Part shown: positions 23,879-32,693 of the stretch, piece after piece
Layout: each line of letters starts with the position of its first letter
Numbering within the stretch: the stretch's first letter is position 1
NCBI GenBank assembly: GCA_002482545.1
Contig: DLGF01000012.1
Coordinates: 265,214 to 329,213 of the forward strand
DNA length: 64,000 bases
Direction: 5' to 3'
DNA from: Sporomusaceae bacterium UBA7701
GTDB lineage: Bacteria > Bacillota > Negativicutes > Sporomusales > UBA7701
Position numbers and translations under genes: made by a program
Notes under the pieces: generated by a model
Told to the model about the DNA's origin: nothing
Database searches by the model: none
The model's input: only the letters and a program-made list of their open reading frames with translations

Positions 23879-24248
23879 TGAGTATCGCCTCCATTTCTGC
23901 CAAGTATTGCAACTTGGCCGCTTCCTTATCTGCCTTTCTCGCGGCGGCTATGGTGTCGTTACCGTCCATAGCTGCAATCGCCCAGGCGAGGGTTAGGGCA
24001 TCGAAAATCGCGGCGTATTTTTCGTCCAGGGCGTCAAGGGATGCCTGCTGGAGCTCCTCGGGCGTCGGCTGCGGTATCGGTTTTCGCATCGGCTGCCCTG
24101 TCTCCATGTCCCGGATATACTCGCCGGTGACGTACAGCGCCTGCTCCTCCTCGGTGATTGGGATCGCCTCGGCAGGGATATCGGCGTGTAGCCCCTCGAC
24201 GTAAGTCGTCAGGCGGTTGCCTTGATCGTCAAATATGGCTTTATACAT
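23871..24248 (-). CDS. Tail-fibre assembly-like protein
   Basis: A 125-residue protein starting at ATG 24248 (AGGAGG upstream). It starts MYKAIFDDQGNRLTTYVEGLHADIP, with ITEEEQALYVTGEYIRD in the middle and a helical C-terminus (ALTLAWAIAAMDGND). This layout, and its place directly downstream of the tail fibre gene, is that of fibre-assembly chaperones of myoviruses. Similarity is by pattern only. Confidence 0.65.
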   Translation of the reverse strand: MYKAIFDDQGNRLTTYVEGLHADIPAEAIPITEEEQALYVTGEYIRDMETGQPMRKPIPQPTPEELQQASLDALDEKYAAIFDALTLAWAIAAMDGNDTIAAARKADKEAAKLQYLAEMEAILNG

Positions 24249-24259
24249 TTTGCGCCTCC

Positions 24260-25936
24260 TTACTTGCCTATCGCAATCCACATCTGTGTAGCGCTGGCAC
24301 TCCGGTTATCATCGTATCGGACTGTCATGCCTGTGTTACTTATGGCGTGAATATTGACTCCATAAGTATCTACTGTCGTGCCGTCGCGAGGATTGGTAGT
24401 GGCCGCAAAAACAGTGTTAAATGCGATATTAAAAGTTATAGTTGCCAGAGCATCACTGCCCAAAGCAGCCCACGTCGCTACAGAGTTTCCCCATTGCAGT
24501 ATTAACCCGCCCGGTAGCTTCTGCCATCCGTTACCTGTCAAACTTTGATTCGCGCCGATGAAGTCGGCTAGGTTGACTTTCCCCGCCATCTCATTCGCGA
24601 GCTCGGTGATGTCGATCAGGCCCTGATTCACCGGCGCGTCGAAGGCTTTGACGCAAAAGAGAAAGCGGATTGTTTTGGGTCGTGCTTCATCGCCGCCGCT
24701 AAGCTTGAGCGCATCAGATACAACAGGTCCAACCGGAGCGTTTGAATCCCACTTACGCAATAAAGCGATGGACGATCCACCAGTCGTACTTGTCATTAAA
24801 TTTTGTACATCGTGTCCATGAGATAGGTTTTGGTCCCCTTGCCACGTCCCTACATCAGCCGCCAGGCCACCCCGGAGATAGTCCACAATCCTCGGCAGCC
24901 GGAACGTCGTACTGCCGTCTCCGCTGCTGTATGCGCCTACGGATGACTGCGCCGCCGCCTGGGCTTGCCATGCAGCCTCTGTGATCAGCGGGGCATTGAC
25001 TTGCACCCAAGCCCAAAGCTGCGGATAGGTGTCCCGGCTGACCTCTGCGCCGATATCGAGCGCCAGCCAGCCGGGAGGCGCGGCATTCGCCAGCCAGGGC
25101 TTGATCGTGCCGATTTGTTCGCCCGTGCGGATGTCACGCACGACCCAGGTTATCGTGCCATCAGTCACGGTCTGCCCTACTGCGGGCCAGGTCGGCTCCG
25201 TGGCGGCCGTCGTTCCGGCTACAGTGCATTGCATGTATTTATAGCTGGTCGCATTTTTGCTATATACTACATCGCCCACGGCGTAAGCTCGGCTGGCCCG
25301 CCAAAGGTTGATGCCGCCGTTTTCATCGGCGTATTTTTTTGTGGCCGCCTGCATGTTGGCGCTCGGATCAGCGGCCAGCACCAGCGGGCCGGTCATGGTG
25401 CCGCCAGTGAGTTTCAGGAATCGGCTTCCATGTGCGTTGGGGTCGTCGTTATGCTCGGTGAGATCCAGGATAGTCGCGTAGGTCGCGCTGCCGTCGATGA
25501 CGATCGACACATTCGATGCGTTGCCGATTAATACAAAAACATCAAAAATCTGTGCATCCATCGGCGTGTTGAGATCGGGTACCCAGTCCACCTTATTGCC
25601 GCCGTTCGCGTAGGCGTAAAGTCTTTCCGTCCCGGATTCATCCAATTTTGCATATATACCGACCTCGCGGGCGAAAAAGCCCTGATTGACTGGCACGCCG
25701 CTGTTGTCGACCAAGTACCGCAGCCGCACCTGGCCATTGCCCTGGTTGACCAATCCCTGGATCGGAATATCCAGTTTCGGGCTTTTCAGAGCCGTTAGCG
25801 TCGATATGCTCTCGCCGGTCCCCAACATCCCGTCACCGATTTTTAGTTTGGTGAAAATGAGGCTGCGGCCTGTCTGTGACTCCGCAATCATGTCCAGACC
25901 CGCATTGGTAAGTACGATTGCAGGATACTCCGCCAT
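24260..25936 (-). CDS. Phage tail fibre / tail-collar protein
   Basis: A 558-residue receptor-binding fibre. The N-terminus (EYPAIVLTNAGLDMIAES, IFTKLKIGDG) is the tail-collar fibre domain that joins the baseplate. The middle has a repeat-type LTGGTMTGPLVLAADPSANMQAATKKYAD and a carbohydrate-binding-like patch (YAVGDVVYSKNATSYKYMQC), followed by a collar segment (PPGWLALDIG, FRLPRIVDYLRGG). The start at ATG 25936 is eight bases after AAGGAG. The C-terminal third is likely to set host range. Confidence 0.88.
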   Translation of the reverse strand: MAEYPAIVLTNAGLDMIAESQTGRSLIFTKLKIGDGMLGTGESISTLTALKSPKLDIPIQGLVNQGNGQVRLRYLVDNSGVPVNQGFFAREVGIYAKLDESGTERLYAYANGGNKVDWVPDLNTPMDAQIFDVFVLIGNASNVSIVIDGSATYATILDLTEHNDDPNAHGSRFLKLTGGTMTGPLVLAADPSANMQAATKKYADENGGINLWRASRAYAVGDVVYSKNATSYKYMQCTVAGTTAATEPTWPAVGQTVTDGTITWVVRDIRTGEQIGTIKPWLANAAPPGWLALDIGAEVSRDTYPQLWAWVQVNAPLITEAAWQAQAAAQSSVGAYSSGDGSTTFRLPRIVDYLRGGLAADVGTWQGDQNLSHGHDVQNLMTSTTGGSSIALLRKWDSNAPVGPVVSDALKLSGGDEARPKTIRFLFCVKAFDAPVNQGLIDITELANEMAGKVNLADFIGANQSLTGNGWQKLPGGLILQWGNSVATWAALGSDALATITFNIAFNTVFAATTNPRDGTTVDTYGVNIHAISNTGMTVRYDDNRSASATQMWIAIGK

Positions 25937-25937
25937 T

Positions 25938-26567
25938 TCATCCACTCCTTATTACGATATGGGCCACTTTACGAATAGCCCCGGTTGACGCCATGTTCAG
26001 CGGTATTTCTGCTGGGCCAAACGTTATGCTTGGCCGCAATTCCACCCGTTTACCCACGCGGATATAGCCGCCGCCGCGCAGTGTCAGCCTGAGCGTCTGG
26101 GTGTTGGATATTCCAATGCTCATATTGGCTGGCACGATGGCCCGACAAAAAGTTCGCATCTCCGGCGTCCGCGTTAGAACGCTGCCCAGCGCATCCAGCC
26201 AGAGCGCATAGTCGCCGTAATCGATGGATACCTTTGTCTTCCCGGCCCCGTAGGTTGCATCCAGCATGGCCTGTAGCTGCCGGTGGGTATACGGCAGCTG
26301 CGCGTTGATTTTGGCCAGGATGCGGCGTTGTCGCGCCGCTAAATCGTCGGAGACCTTTGGTTTGAGCTTCAGCATGCTCTCCCAGCGCGCCGCCCCGGTT
26401 TCGTCAAGGTAATAGACAAAGGTGTTGCAAAACAGTTGCCACGCTCGCTGCCAAAGTACATTCAGTTCGGGGTTCACAGCATTGGCAATCGCCTTAAATT
26501 CCTTTGCCGGCGCCAGGACGGCCGGGTAATACCTCTCTACATGGACGTCACGCACTAACTTATCCAT
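25938..26567 (-). CDS. Tail protein of the DUF2313 (YmfQ/XkdU-like) family
   Basis: A 209-residue baseplate-associated protein. It opens DKLVRDVHVERYYPAVLAPAKEFKAI and has WESMLKLKPKVSDDLAARQRRILAKI, the pattern of this family, which sits between the baseplate wedge and the fibre. The start ATG 26567 overlaps the end of the baseplate J gene (ATGGATAA), so translation is coupled. Confidence 0.85.
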   Translation of the reverse strand: MDKLVRDVHVERYYPAVLAPAKEFKAIANAVNPELNVLWQRAWQLFCNTFVYYLDETGAARWESMLKLKPKVSDDLAARQRRILAKINAQLPYTHRQLQAMLDATYGAGKTKVSIDYGDYALWLDALGSVLTRTPEMRTFCRAIVPANMSIGISNTQTLRLTLRGGGYIRVGKRVELRPSITFGPAEIPLNMASTGAIRKVAHIVIRSG

Positions 26568-27654
26568 TGGCGACCTCACCCCGCACGGCCAGCTCATCGA
26601 CGCCTAGGGTCAGGTTTTCCTCGACCCCGTTCAGCGTGGTGTGCTGAATGTCTTCGATTCCCTCGACATTCAATAGCCGGCTCTCGATCTGGGATATTCG
26701 CACCACCAGACCGGTATTGCTGTACCGATCAATTTCGGCAACCTGCGTCGATTGCCAGTCCTTATTGAGCTCGGCAAAATAATCGTCGATGGTCGCTTCA
26801 ATGTCGGCCTTATAGTCGTCGTAAGTTCCGGCGACGAAGGATAAATGCAGCCCGATGTTCACCTGCGAATCGGTCACACCTTCGACAGTGACGGTATGGC
26901 CGATGGGAGCGATGCCCAGGCCTTCGCCGTGATTGGTGACCGGATCCACCAGAGTCTGTACTTCATCCACAAATTCAGCCGTAGGTACTTTGTGTTCGGA
27001 AGTCATAAAAGAAAGCCGGACAGTACCGCCCCCTTGCCATACCGGGTAGACCTTTACGCCGCCAACTCCCTGAATTTTGTTGACTTTCTCGCGGTAATCC
27101 GCAATATTGCCGCCATAGGCCTGGGAATTGAAGCTGGCTAGATACCGCTGCCGGAATACCTCCGTTTCTTCCTCGGCTTCGCCCGGGACCGTGACTTCCG
27201 CCAGCATGGCCGTCTGCAGCCCGGGCACGTAGTCAATCGGCACCATGGTTCCCGCCGGCTTGTTCCCTCCGGCGCCGGCTGCCTCGCAGACCAAAAAATA
27301 TACGCCGCTACTAATTTTCTCAGTAACCGCGTAGTTGACGTCATCATAGGAAAAACGAGTGCCGATTGGAACATCGAGTATTGCCGGCGTAAATACCCCT
27401 TTGACCTTGGCCGGCGTGGCCGGCTCCGGCGATAGGCCGCGTTCCTTGGCCCGCTCGACGAGGTATTGCCGCTCGGCTGTGTCGCCAAAGGTGTTTTGCA
27501 AGTAATAGTCGCACATGACATACAGCAGCATGACCTCGATCGCTGTCGGCATACAGCCATCATAGATGATGGAGCCTTCCCGCTTATCCAGGCTTGCCGG
27601 GACCGATTTCATCATCCGGTCGAAAATGACCTGTTCCGTCTGATTTTCGTACAT
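26560..27654 (-). CDS. Baseplate J/gp47-like protein (XkdT-like)
   Basis: A 364-residue baseplate wedge protein. Typical points are DKREGSIIYDGCMPTAIEVMLLY near residue 25, then RAKERGL..PATPAKVKGVF, IPIGTRFS-type turns, and ETEVFRQRYLASFNSQAYGGNIADYREKV in the middle. This matches the baseplate J family of PBSX/Mu-type myoviruses. It lies in the standard tail order, and its start abuts the DUF2634 gene. Confidence 0.93.
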   Translation of the reverse strand: MYENQTEQVIFDRMMKSVPASLDKREGSIIYDGCMPTAIEVMLLYVMCDYYLQNTFGDTAERQYLVERAKERGLSPEPATPAKVKGVFTPAILDVPIGTRFSYDDVNYAVTEKISSGVYFLVCEAAGAGGNKPAGTMVPIDYVPGLQTAMLAEVTVPGEAEEETEVFRQRYLASFNSQAYGGNIADYREKVNKIQGVGGVKVYPVWQGGGTVRLSFMTSEHKVPTAEFVDEVQTLVDPVTNHGEGLGIAPIGHTVTVEGVTDSQVNIGLHLSFVAGTYDDYKADIEATIDDYFAELNKDWQSTQVAEIDRYSNTGLVVRISQIESRLLNVEGIEDIQHTTLNGVEENLTLGVDELAVRGEVANG

Positions 27655-28061
27655 TACAGGATCCTCACCCCTTTCTGCATTTCGATCACGCCGTTGGAGG
27701 TAACGACTTTAAACTTGGCCAGTACGTCCCCCCTGTTATGGCTGAGGTCAAAATCCGTGACATCCTTAACGCGGTCATCCTGGGCCAGCGCCTCCCGGAT
27801 CCGCCGCGGCAGATCCGAAAAAACATAAGGGATCGGCTTGCCAAACAGGTCTTGCAGCTCGATGCCGTAATTCCAGCTGTAAATCACATATTGGTACCGC
27901 TCCGTATTGAGGATCTTGTAGCAGGCCTGCTCAACCGCATCCAGATCATCAACCGTCCCTTGCACCTTTTCATCATCGATCAGCATTTTATAGGATTTAT
28001 TCGGCTGGACCCCTATTGCCAGTGTCGTGCTTGTGTTGGCCGCTTCCGGAAGCAATGCCAT
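27654..28061 (-). CDS. DUF2634 (XkdS-like) baseplate protein
   Basis: A 135-residue protein. The core KSYKMLIDDEKVQGTVDDLDAVEQACYKILNTERYQYVIYSWNYGIEL is the DUF2634 pattern, and the end (VTSNGVIEMQKGVRI) also fits. It corresponds to XkdS of PBSX and to gp25-like wedge proteins, and sits directly before the J gene as in those phages. Confidence 0.88.
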   Translation of the reverse strand: MALLPEAANTSTTLAIGVQPNKSYKMLIDDEKVQGTVDDLDAVEQACYKILNTERYQYVIYSWNYGIELQDLFGKPIPYVFSDLPRRIREALAQDDRVKDVTDFDLSHNRGDVLAKFKVVTSNGVIEMQKGVRIL

Positions 28062-28065
28062 CGTA

Positions 28066-28473
28066 TCACCCCCATTGCCCGGTCAAGTTCGTATGGTTGA
28101 AGACACGGCTGAGCACCACGTACTCCTGGCCCCCCGCCTGCCGGATCAGGATAACCTGCTCGCCTTCGTGCAGCGCGTTATATATCCGGATTTTCTTCCG
28201 GCCGGAGTACTCATGGTTGTGGCTGGCAAAAGCGGCATCGCCCCCGCCGCCGGCCCGATCTTCCGTCGTATGCAGGACCTCGATATCTACGTCAAAATCC
28301 CGCACGGCATCGGTGAGGATCAAAAATTCCTCGGTGATGGTTTCCTTCTGCTCGATCCGGATCGCAAGCGGCGATTCCATTTCGACCACACCCAGGATAT
28401 AGTCGGACAGCTTGCCGGCTTGCATGGTCTGGTCCATGAGCGCCTGTAAGGTTTGCAGCAGCCCCGCACTCAC
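28066..28473 (-). CDS. DUF2577 (XkdR-like) tail protein
   Basis: A 135-residue protein with YILGVVEMESPLAIRIEQKETITEEFLILTDAV in the first half and RIYNALHEGEQVILIRQAGGQEYVVLSRV at the end. This is the DUF2577 pattern of small beta-barrel baseplate proteins. It overlaps the XkdQ-like gene by four bases. Confidence 0.85.
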   Translation of the reverse strand: MSAGLLQTLQALMDQTMQAGKLSDYILGVVEMESPLAIRIEQKETITEEFLILTDAVRDFDVDIEVLHTTEDRAGGGGDAAFASHNHEYSGRKKIRIYNALHEGEQVILIRQAGGQEYVVLSRVFNHTNLTGQWG

Positions 28474-29441
28474 CCGATCAATCCTCCCCGCAAGGTTAAA
28501 TCCATGGTGTGTATGTTATTCGAGTACCGGTGCTTGGCCGTTTCGACCAGCATCCATTTTCCGTCCATGCTTATATCCCCTAGATTTAAGTTGACCATGA
28601 CGCCGGATCCGGCGCGCACCCGGTTATCTCCGACAGCATTAGTAATGGACAAGGACCGTCGTACCCGATTGTATAAGCTTAAAAGTGTGTCCGCCTTGTG
28701 TACCGGATTCAAGGCTTTTTTCAGATTAATGGATTCACATAGCTGCAATATGCCCCAGGCTGCCTGTGTAGAGCTATCCTGAGAGATATAGACGTCGCGT
28801 TTCCCCTCATCCTTGTTATCATAATAGAGCTTTATTTTATTGTACGTTTCTTTATCGATGCTCGACTCATAGTCAAAATCCTCGGCCGTCTCCGCGTCCA
28901 ATAAAATTTCAACATGCAAGTTGTCAATGTCCTTAAGCATCAACTTGCCAAAGTCATCATATAGTACATACATTTTTTTCTTATTTTGCAGCGTATGATC
29001 CAGGGCGCTTTGAATGATGTCAAAAAGCGTTTCATTACTTCCCCGGTATTTGGGAATGACATAACCGGTATCCTCGACTTCTCCCACCTGCAGTTGAAAG
29101 TCGGCCGCCAGGTTGGTAACGACGTCACTGGCTTTCAGGTTTGTATAACAATAAATATCCTTATTTTTAAGATACCGCAGCTGGTCATAGGCCGTAACCG
29201 TAATAACATCGTCCTTATTGCGCTTTTTGGTAAACACAAACCCTTTGAACACGGCATTTTCACCGTGCCACATGCGCACCGGATTGCCCTCCTGGAAATC
29301 CAGCAGGTCATCTTTCACGACCTGAAAGGTGAGCTTCCCCGGAGCTCCTTTCCGGGTAGTCTCCCAGGTAACGCCATCCAGCACGGCCGGCTCCAGCATT
29401 TTCTGATTGCTGTTTTCAATAACCAGCCTCACGTCAGCCAA
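28470..29441 (-). CDS. XkdQ/YqbQ-like baseplate hub protein
   Basis: A 323-residue protein with early GAPGKLTFQVVKDDLLDFQEGNPVRMWHG and AYDQLRYLKNKDIYCY, then a central region with YRGSNETLFDIIQSAL. This is the XkdQ pattern, a gp27/gpD-like hub protein forming the centre of the baseplate. It overlaps the neighbouring genes on both sides. Confidence 0.88.
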   Translation of the reverse strand: MADVRLVIENSNQKMLEPAVLDGVTWETTRKGAPGKLTFQVVKDDLLDFQEGNPVRMWHGENAVFKGFVFTKKRNKDDVITVTAYDQLRYLKNKDIYCYTNLKASDVVTNLAADFQLQVGEVEDTGYVIPKYRGSNETLFDIIQSALDHTLQNKKKMYVLYDDFGKLMLKDIDNLHVEILLDAETAEDFDYESSIDKETYNKIKLYYDNKDEGKRDVYISQDSSTQAAWGILQLCESINLKKALNPVHKADTLLSLYNRVRRSLSITNAVGDNRVRAGSGVMVNLNLGDISMDGKWMLVETAKHRYSNNIHTMDLTLRGGLIG

Positions 29442-30138
29442 GGTGCAACACCGTTCCTTTTACCATGCCGCCGATCGGATTCGACAAGCCATTCAGCCCG
29501 GCGACCGTCCGCCAGTTCAAGCTGCCGCCCGATACCCGTTTACAGGCTTCCCAGATGGACTGTTCATTCCGGATCTGATAGGCCGCGGGGACTTCTTTGG
29601 TAGCCAGTCGGTTTTCCTTTACGGTATAGACTTCCTCACCGCTTGCGTTCGTCGTTTTCACCAGTTCCTTCGTGCCAAAAGGGCGATACTGCTTGAACCG
29701 TAAAGGCACAACCACATCAAAACCGTTTTTCGCGTCTTCATTGTTGTTGTATTCCTCTAAGGTGACTAACAGATTGGTATCGCTGAGCATCTGAAACTGC
29801 GGCGACATGCGGGCAATGATGAGCCGAAAGGGGAGTTGCCCCGTTTTCATTTCCCGGAAGGACGATATAAAATAATCGGCTTTTTTAAAGCTGAAACTAT
29901 TACCGACCAGGCTGGATCCCAGCGAATCGGAAAATGATGCATCGTAATTTGCAAAGGGATAACTGGCATTCGGCAGCCTGGCGTCAAAGCTGATCTCCGT
30001 AAGGCCTGGCGTTTTAATGATATTGGCTTCACCCTCGTTGATCAGGTTGATCGTTTTATTTTTATTGTTGATTTTCAGTGTCATCTTTTCCGGGGGAACC
30101 GGAAGCATCATATCATTGAGAAAAAAGTAATACGCCAT
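29434..30138 (-). CDS. XkdP-like tail protein with C-terminal LysM-type region
   Basis: A 234-residue protein. The N-terminus (YYFFLNDMMLPVPPEKMTLKINNKNKTI) is that of XkdP-like proteins. The C-terminus (YQIRNEQSIWEACKRVSGGSLNWRTVAGLNGLSNP...GTVLHL) is a LysM-type module, as expected for the protein that links tape measure and hub. Confidence 0.87.
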   Translation of the reverse strand: MAYYFFLNDMMLPVPPEKMTLKINNKNKTINLINEGEANIIKTPGLTEISFDARLPNASYPFANYDASFSDSLGSSLVGNSFSFKKADYFISSFREMKTGQLPFRLIIARMSPQFQMLSDTNLLVTLEEYNNNEDAKNGFDVVVPLRFKQYRPFGTKELVKTTNASGEEVYTVKENRLATKEVPAAYQIRNEQSIWEACKRVSGGSLNWRTVAGLNGLSNPIGGMVKGTVLHLG

Positions 30139-32183
30139 TAAGGATGCACCGCCTCTGCTCCGGAAACCATGGCCTCAAACAGGTTATCGTTAATATACCG
30201 AACCACTCCATCAAGGTCCATATCGCTGCTGACGCTGTTGTGGATGCCGCCCATTTCGATTTTGACCTCTGCCGTGGTGTACCGGTTAATGACTTCCTGT
30301 TCGGCAATGTCCCGCATATATTTGATATCCTCGTCGGTAATTTCCATGGCGTCCTTTATTTTTTTGGTGTTGTCGGCCGTAGCGGCGCCGGCACTAGCGA
30401 TTTCTGGAACATAGTCATTCGCGCCCGGCATTTCCGGCAACTGAAACAGCCCTTTGATCTCACCGGTCAAATGATCCATGAAGGTGCCTTCGCGAAGATA
30501 TCCGGACCATTTTTTTGCCCCCTGAAAATCAACCGTGCCGACATGATCCACTGATCCTATGTTCGTGCCGAATAAAGCATTCAGCCCGGTCGCGGCCTTG
30601 TTAATGATATCAACTAAGCCATTGATCATCCGGGCCATCATATTAACGCCCGTTTCGCAAGCGTCAATCATAAAGTCCATAGCCCCCGCGAAAGCATCCC
30701 GCAGGTTTATAGATGCCAACCCCCAGACGGCCAGGGCAGCCACCATGACGCCTACAATAACTGCAGCGATGATATATAGATTTCCTGTAACAAGCGCAAT
30801 CGCAAAAGCCAAAAACATCTGGGCGCTGACGACCCCCATTGTGATAGCCGCCCAGGCGGCTTTTGCCGATGACGAAGCCCAAACAGCAGCCGTTTGCAGC
30901 CACATCCAGGCTGTCGTAATCGCATGTCGTGCTGCCGCAATAGCCTCTAACGCCGCATTCGCGAAAACCTGATAATTTAGTATCGCCCATGCCGCAGCGA
31001 GCCCCAAAATTGCTCCAATCACGACCGGCACAGCTGCGGTGATTCCCTGAAAGGCGATGGTTGCGATGGCTGAGGCCCAGCCGAAGGCGTACCCGAGCAC
31101 GTTGCTTACAACCGAAGCCAGCCGTTCAATCATATGGATAGCGCCCACAAGGATGGCGCCGGTATAGGCGATTCCTGTCGCAATTCGATTGACAAAGGTT
31201 TGTACCCCGGAGTTATTGGCCAGCAAGCTGATCTCTTCGAACAGCGGCTGCAGCCCCCTGACGGCTGTATTTTGAAAACTGGTCCAAATGTCGCCCCAGG
31301 TCTTGGGGATGGTCTCGAACGTTTGATTGATCTCGCCGGCGGCCGCAATCATGGCGTTTTTGACAATGCCGGCTGTCAATTGGCCTTCCTGGGCCATTTC
31401 CCGGATTTTACCAATATCTACGCCAAGATAATCGGCAATTTTCCGGATCATCATCGGTGCCGCTTCAAACACGGCGTTCAATTCTTCGCCGCGGAGCACT
31501 CCTGACGCCAGCGCTTGCGTCAGTTGCAGCGTGGCCGACGCCTGCTCTTGCGCGTTCGTTCCGGATATTTTGAATATCTTGTTGATCGTTTCCGCCACGC
31601 CGATGAGCTCGGAGTTGGAAGTAAATATTTTTCCGGCCATCATGCCGATTTTAGCCACAAAATCAGCCGTCGCCTGATACTCGCTGCGCGACCGCTGGGC
31701 TGACGCAAAAATCATGGCCTGCAGCTGCGCCGTCGTCTGCAGGCCGTCGTTCATCAGGTTTAATCGGGCTGTCGTTTGGGATAGCTCGTCCGATAACCGG
31801 AAAGAGCCGCTGATTGAGTGAAAGGCTGCCATGATTAGCCCCATAAGCGCCAAGAAACCGCCATACACGGTTGCTATCGTTACGCCCAGGCTTACTATGC
31901 CCGCCCGGGCGGCTGCAGATGCGGTGCCGATCATGCCAACGCTGCCGGCCGTTGATTCGGCGGCAACGGATGCGGCGCCGAAAGCCGGTTCCAGCGATCG
32001 AGCGGCGGAGGCGACCGCTTCAACCTTCTGACTTGTCGATCCGGAAACTGATGTTTCAATTTTGTTGGCAGCCGCTGAAGCAGCTTCAAATCGACCGGTA
32101 GTCACTTCCGCTGCTTTGGCCATGCGCTGAAGCGGAGCCGTCACCCCATCGGTTATAGCGATTGAATTTTGTATGGTTGCCAT
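30138..32183 (-). CDS. Tail tape-measure protein
   Basis: A 681-residue protein that sets tail length. The N-terminal third has the tape-measure domain pattern (SELIGVAETINKIFKISGTNAQEQASATLQLTQALASGVLRGEELNAV). The centre holds several long hydrophobic stretches (AWAILNYQVFANAALEAIAAA, LAFAIALVTGNLYIIAAVIVGVMVAAL), and the remainder is helical. The start is ATG 32183 with GGGAGGCGAA upstream. The tail would be of moderate length, about 100 nm by the usual 1.5 angstrom per residue rule. Confidence 0.93.
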   Translation of the reverse strand: MATIQNSIAITDGVTAPLQRMAKAAEVTTGRFEAASAAANKIETSVSGSTSQKVEAVASAARSLEPAFGAASVAAESTAGSVGMIGTASAAARAGIVSLGVTIATVYGGFLALMGLIMAAFHSISGSFRLSDELSQTTARLNLMNDGLQTTAQLQAMIFASAQRSRSEYQATADFVAKIGMMAGKIFTSNSELIGVAETINKIFKISGTNAQEQASATLQLTQALASGVLRGEELNAVFEAAPMMIRKIADYLGVDIGKIREMAQEGQLTAGIVKNAMIAAAGEINQTFETIPKTWGDIWTSFQNTAVRGLQPLFEEISLLANNSGVQTFVNRIATGIAYTGAILVGAIHMIERLASVVSNVLGYAFGWASAIATIAFQGITAAVPVVIGAILGLAAAWAILNYQVFANAALEAIAAARHAITTAWMWLQTAAVWASSSAKAAWAAITMGVVSAQMFLAFAIALVTGNLYIIAAVIVGVMVAALAVWGLASINLRDAFAGAMDFMIDACETGVNMMARMINGLVDIINKAATGLNALFGTNIGSVDHVGTVDFQGAKKWSGYLREGTFMDHLTGEIKGLFQLPEMPGANDYVPEIASAGAATADNTKKIKDAMEITDEDIKYMRDIAEQEVINRYTTAEVKIEMGGIHNSVSSDMDLDGVVRYINDNLFEAMVSGAEAVHP

Positions 32184-32213
32184 AAGTTCGCCTCCCACGT
32201 CCAAATAGAAATA

Positions 32214-32243
32214 AAAAACCGCCCTTCTATAGAGCGATTTTTA
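32214..32243 (-). terminator. Terminator after the small cargo gene
   Basis: On the minus strand AAAATCGCTC pairs with GGGCGGTTTT (with G-T pairs), then TTTATTT. An intrinsic terminator inside a tail operon is unexpected and separates the gene at 32,274 from the tape-measure gene. Confidence 0.7.
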
Positions 32244-32273
32244 CCGGATAATAAGCGATGCAGTCAATAAATA

Positions 32274-32639
32274 CTAACAATAGGATAAAGCTAACAACGT
32301 TTTATATGTCTCATTGTCGATATTCGCAACAAATTTTTCCCCGGTTTTTAATTCACAGGCAACACTTATTTCTTTACTCTTTCCAGTAAGCCATAATCCA
32401 GCAGCGATGCCCACAGGACCAAACACTAAGCCACCAATAGTACCCCAGCCTGCCTTCTTTAAAATGCTACTTTTATTTTCTTCTGTTAATTGCTCAAAGG
32501 AAGCGATGTTCTCAGTCAGCATTACTTTCTGAGTCTGCAAAAAACCTGTCGAACGCTCAAGAAAAACACCATCTTTTTTATTTGATTTTAGCTTAAACTG
32601 TTTGTCAATTCCAGCAATCACTTCAAATTTCATACCCAT
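32274..32639 (-). CDS. Unknown cargo protein with a glycine-zipper membrane segment
   Basis: A 121-residue protein starting MGMKFEVIAG. After a hydrophilic first half (LERSTGFLQTQKVMLTENIASFEQL) it has a Gly-rich hydrophobic segment, WGTIGGLVFGPVGIAAGLWLTG, of glycine-zipper type, then a beta-rich end (ISVACELKTGEKFVANI). It is more AT-rich than the tail genes, has an extended -10 promoter at 32,671 and its own terminator, and interrupts the chaperone-to-tape-measure order. These are marks of a moron (lysogen-expressed cargo gene). No function is known. Confidence 0.75.
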   Translation of the reverse strand: MGMKFEVIAGIDKQFKLKSNKKDGVFLERSTGFLQTQKVMLTENIASFEQLTEENKSSILKKAGWGTIGGLVFGPVGIAAGLWLTGKSKEISVACELKTGEKFVANIDNETYKTLLALSYC

Positions 32640-32670
32640 TACGCCCCCGATCCATGATATATTTACCCAA

Positions 32671-32679
32671 ATTATACCA
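32671..32679 (-). promoter_or_regulatory. Extended -10 promoter of the small cargo gene
   Basis: On the minus strand TGGTATAAT gives a TGn extension and a perfect -10, 32 bases before the ATG at 32,639. No good -35 is seen, as is usual for extended -10 promoters. Confidence 0.55.
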
Positions 32680-32693
32680 CAGGTCAGCGGCGC

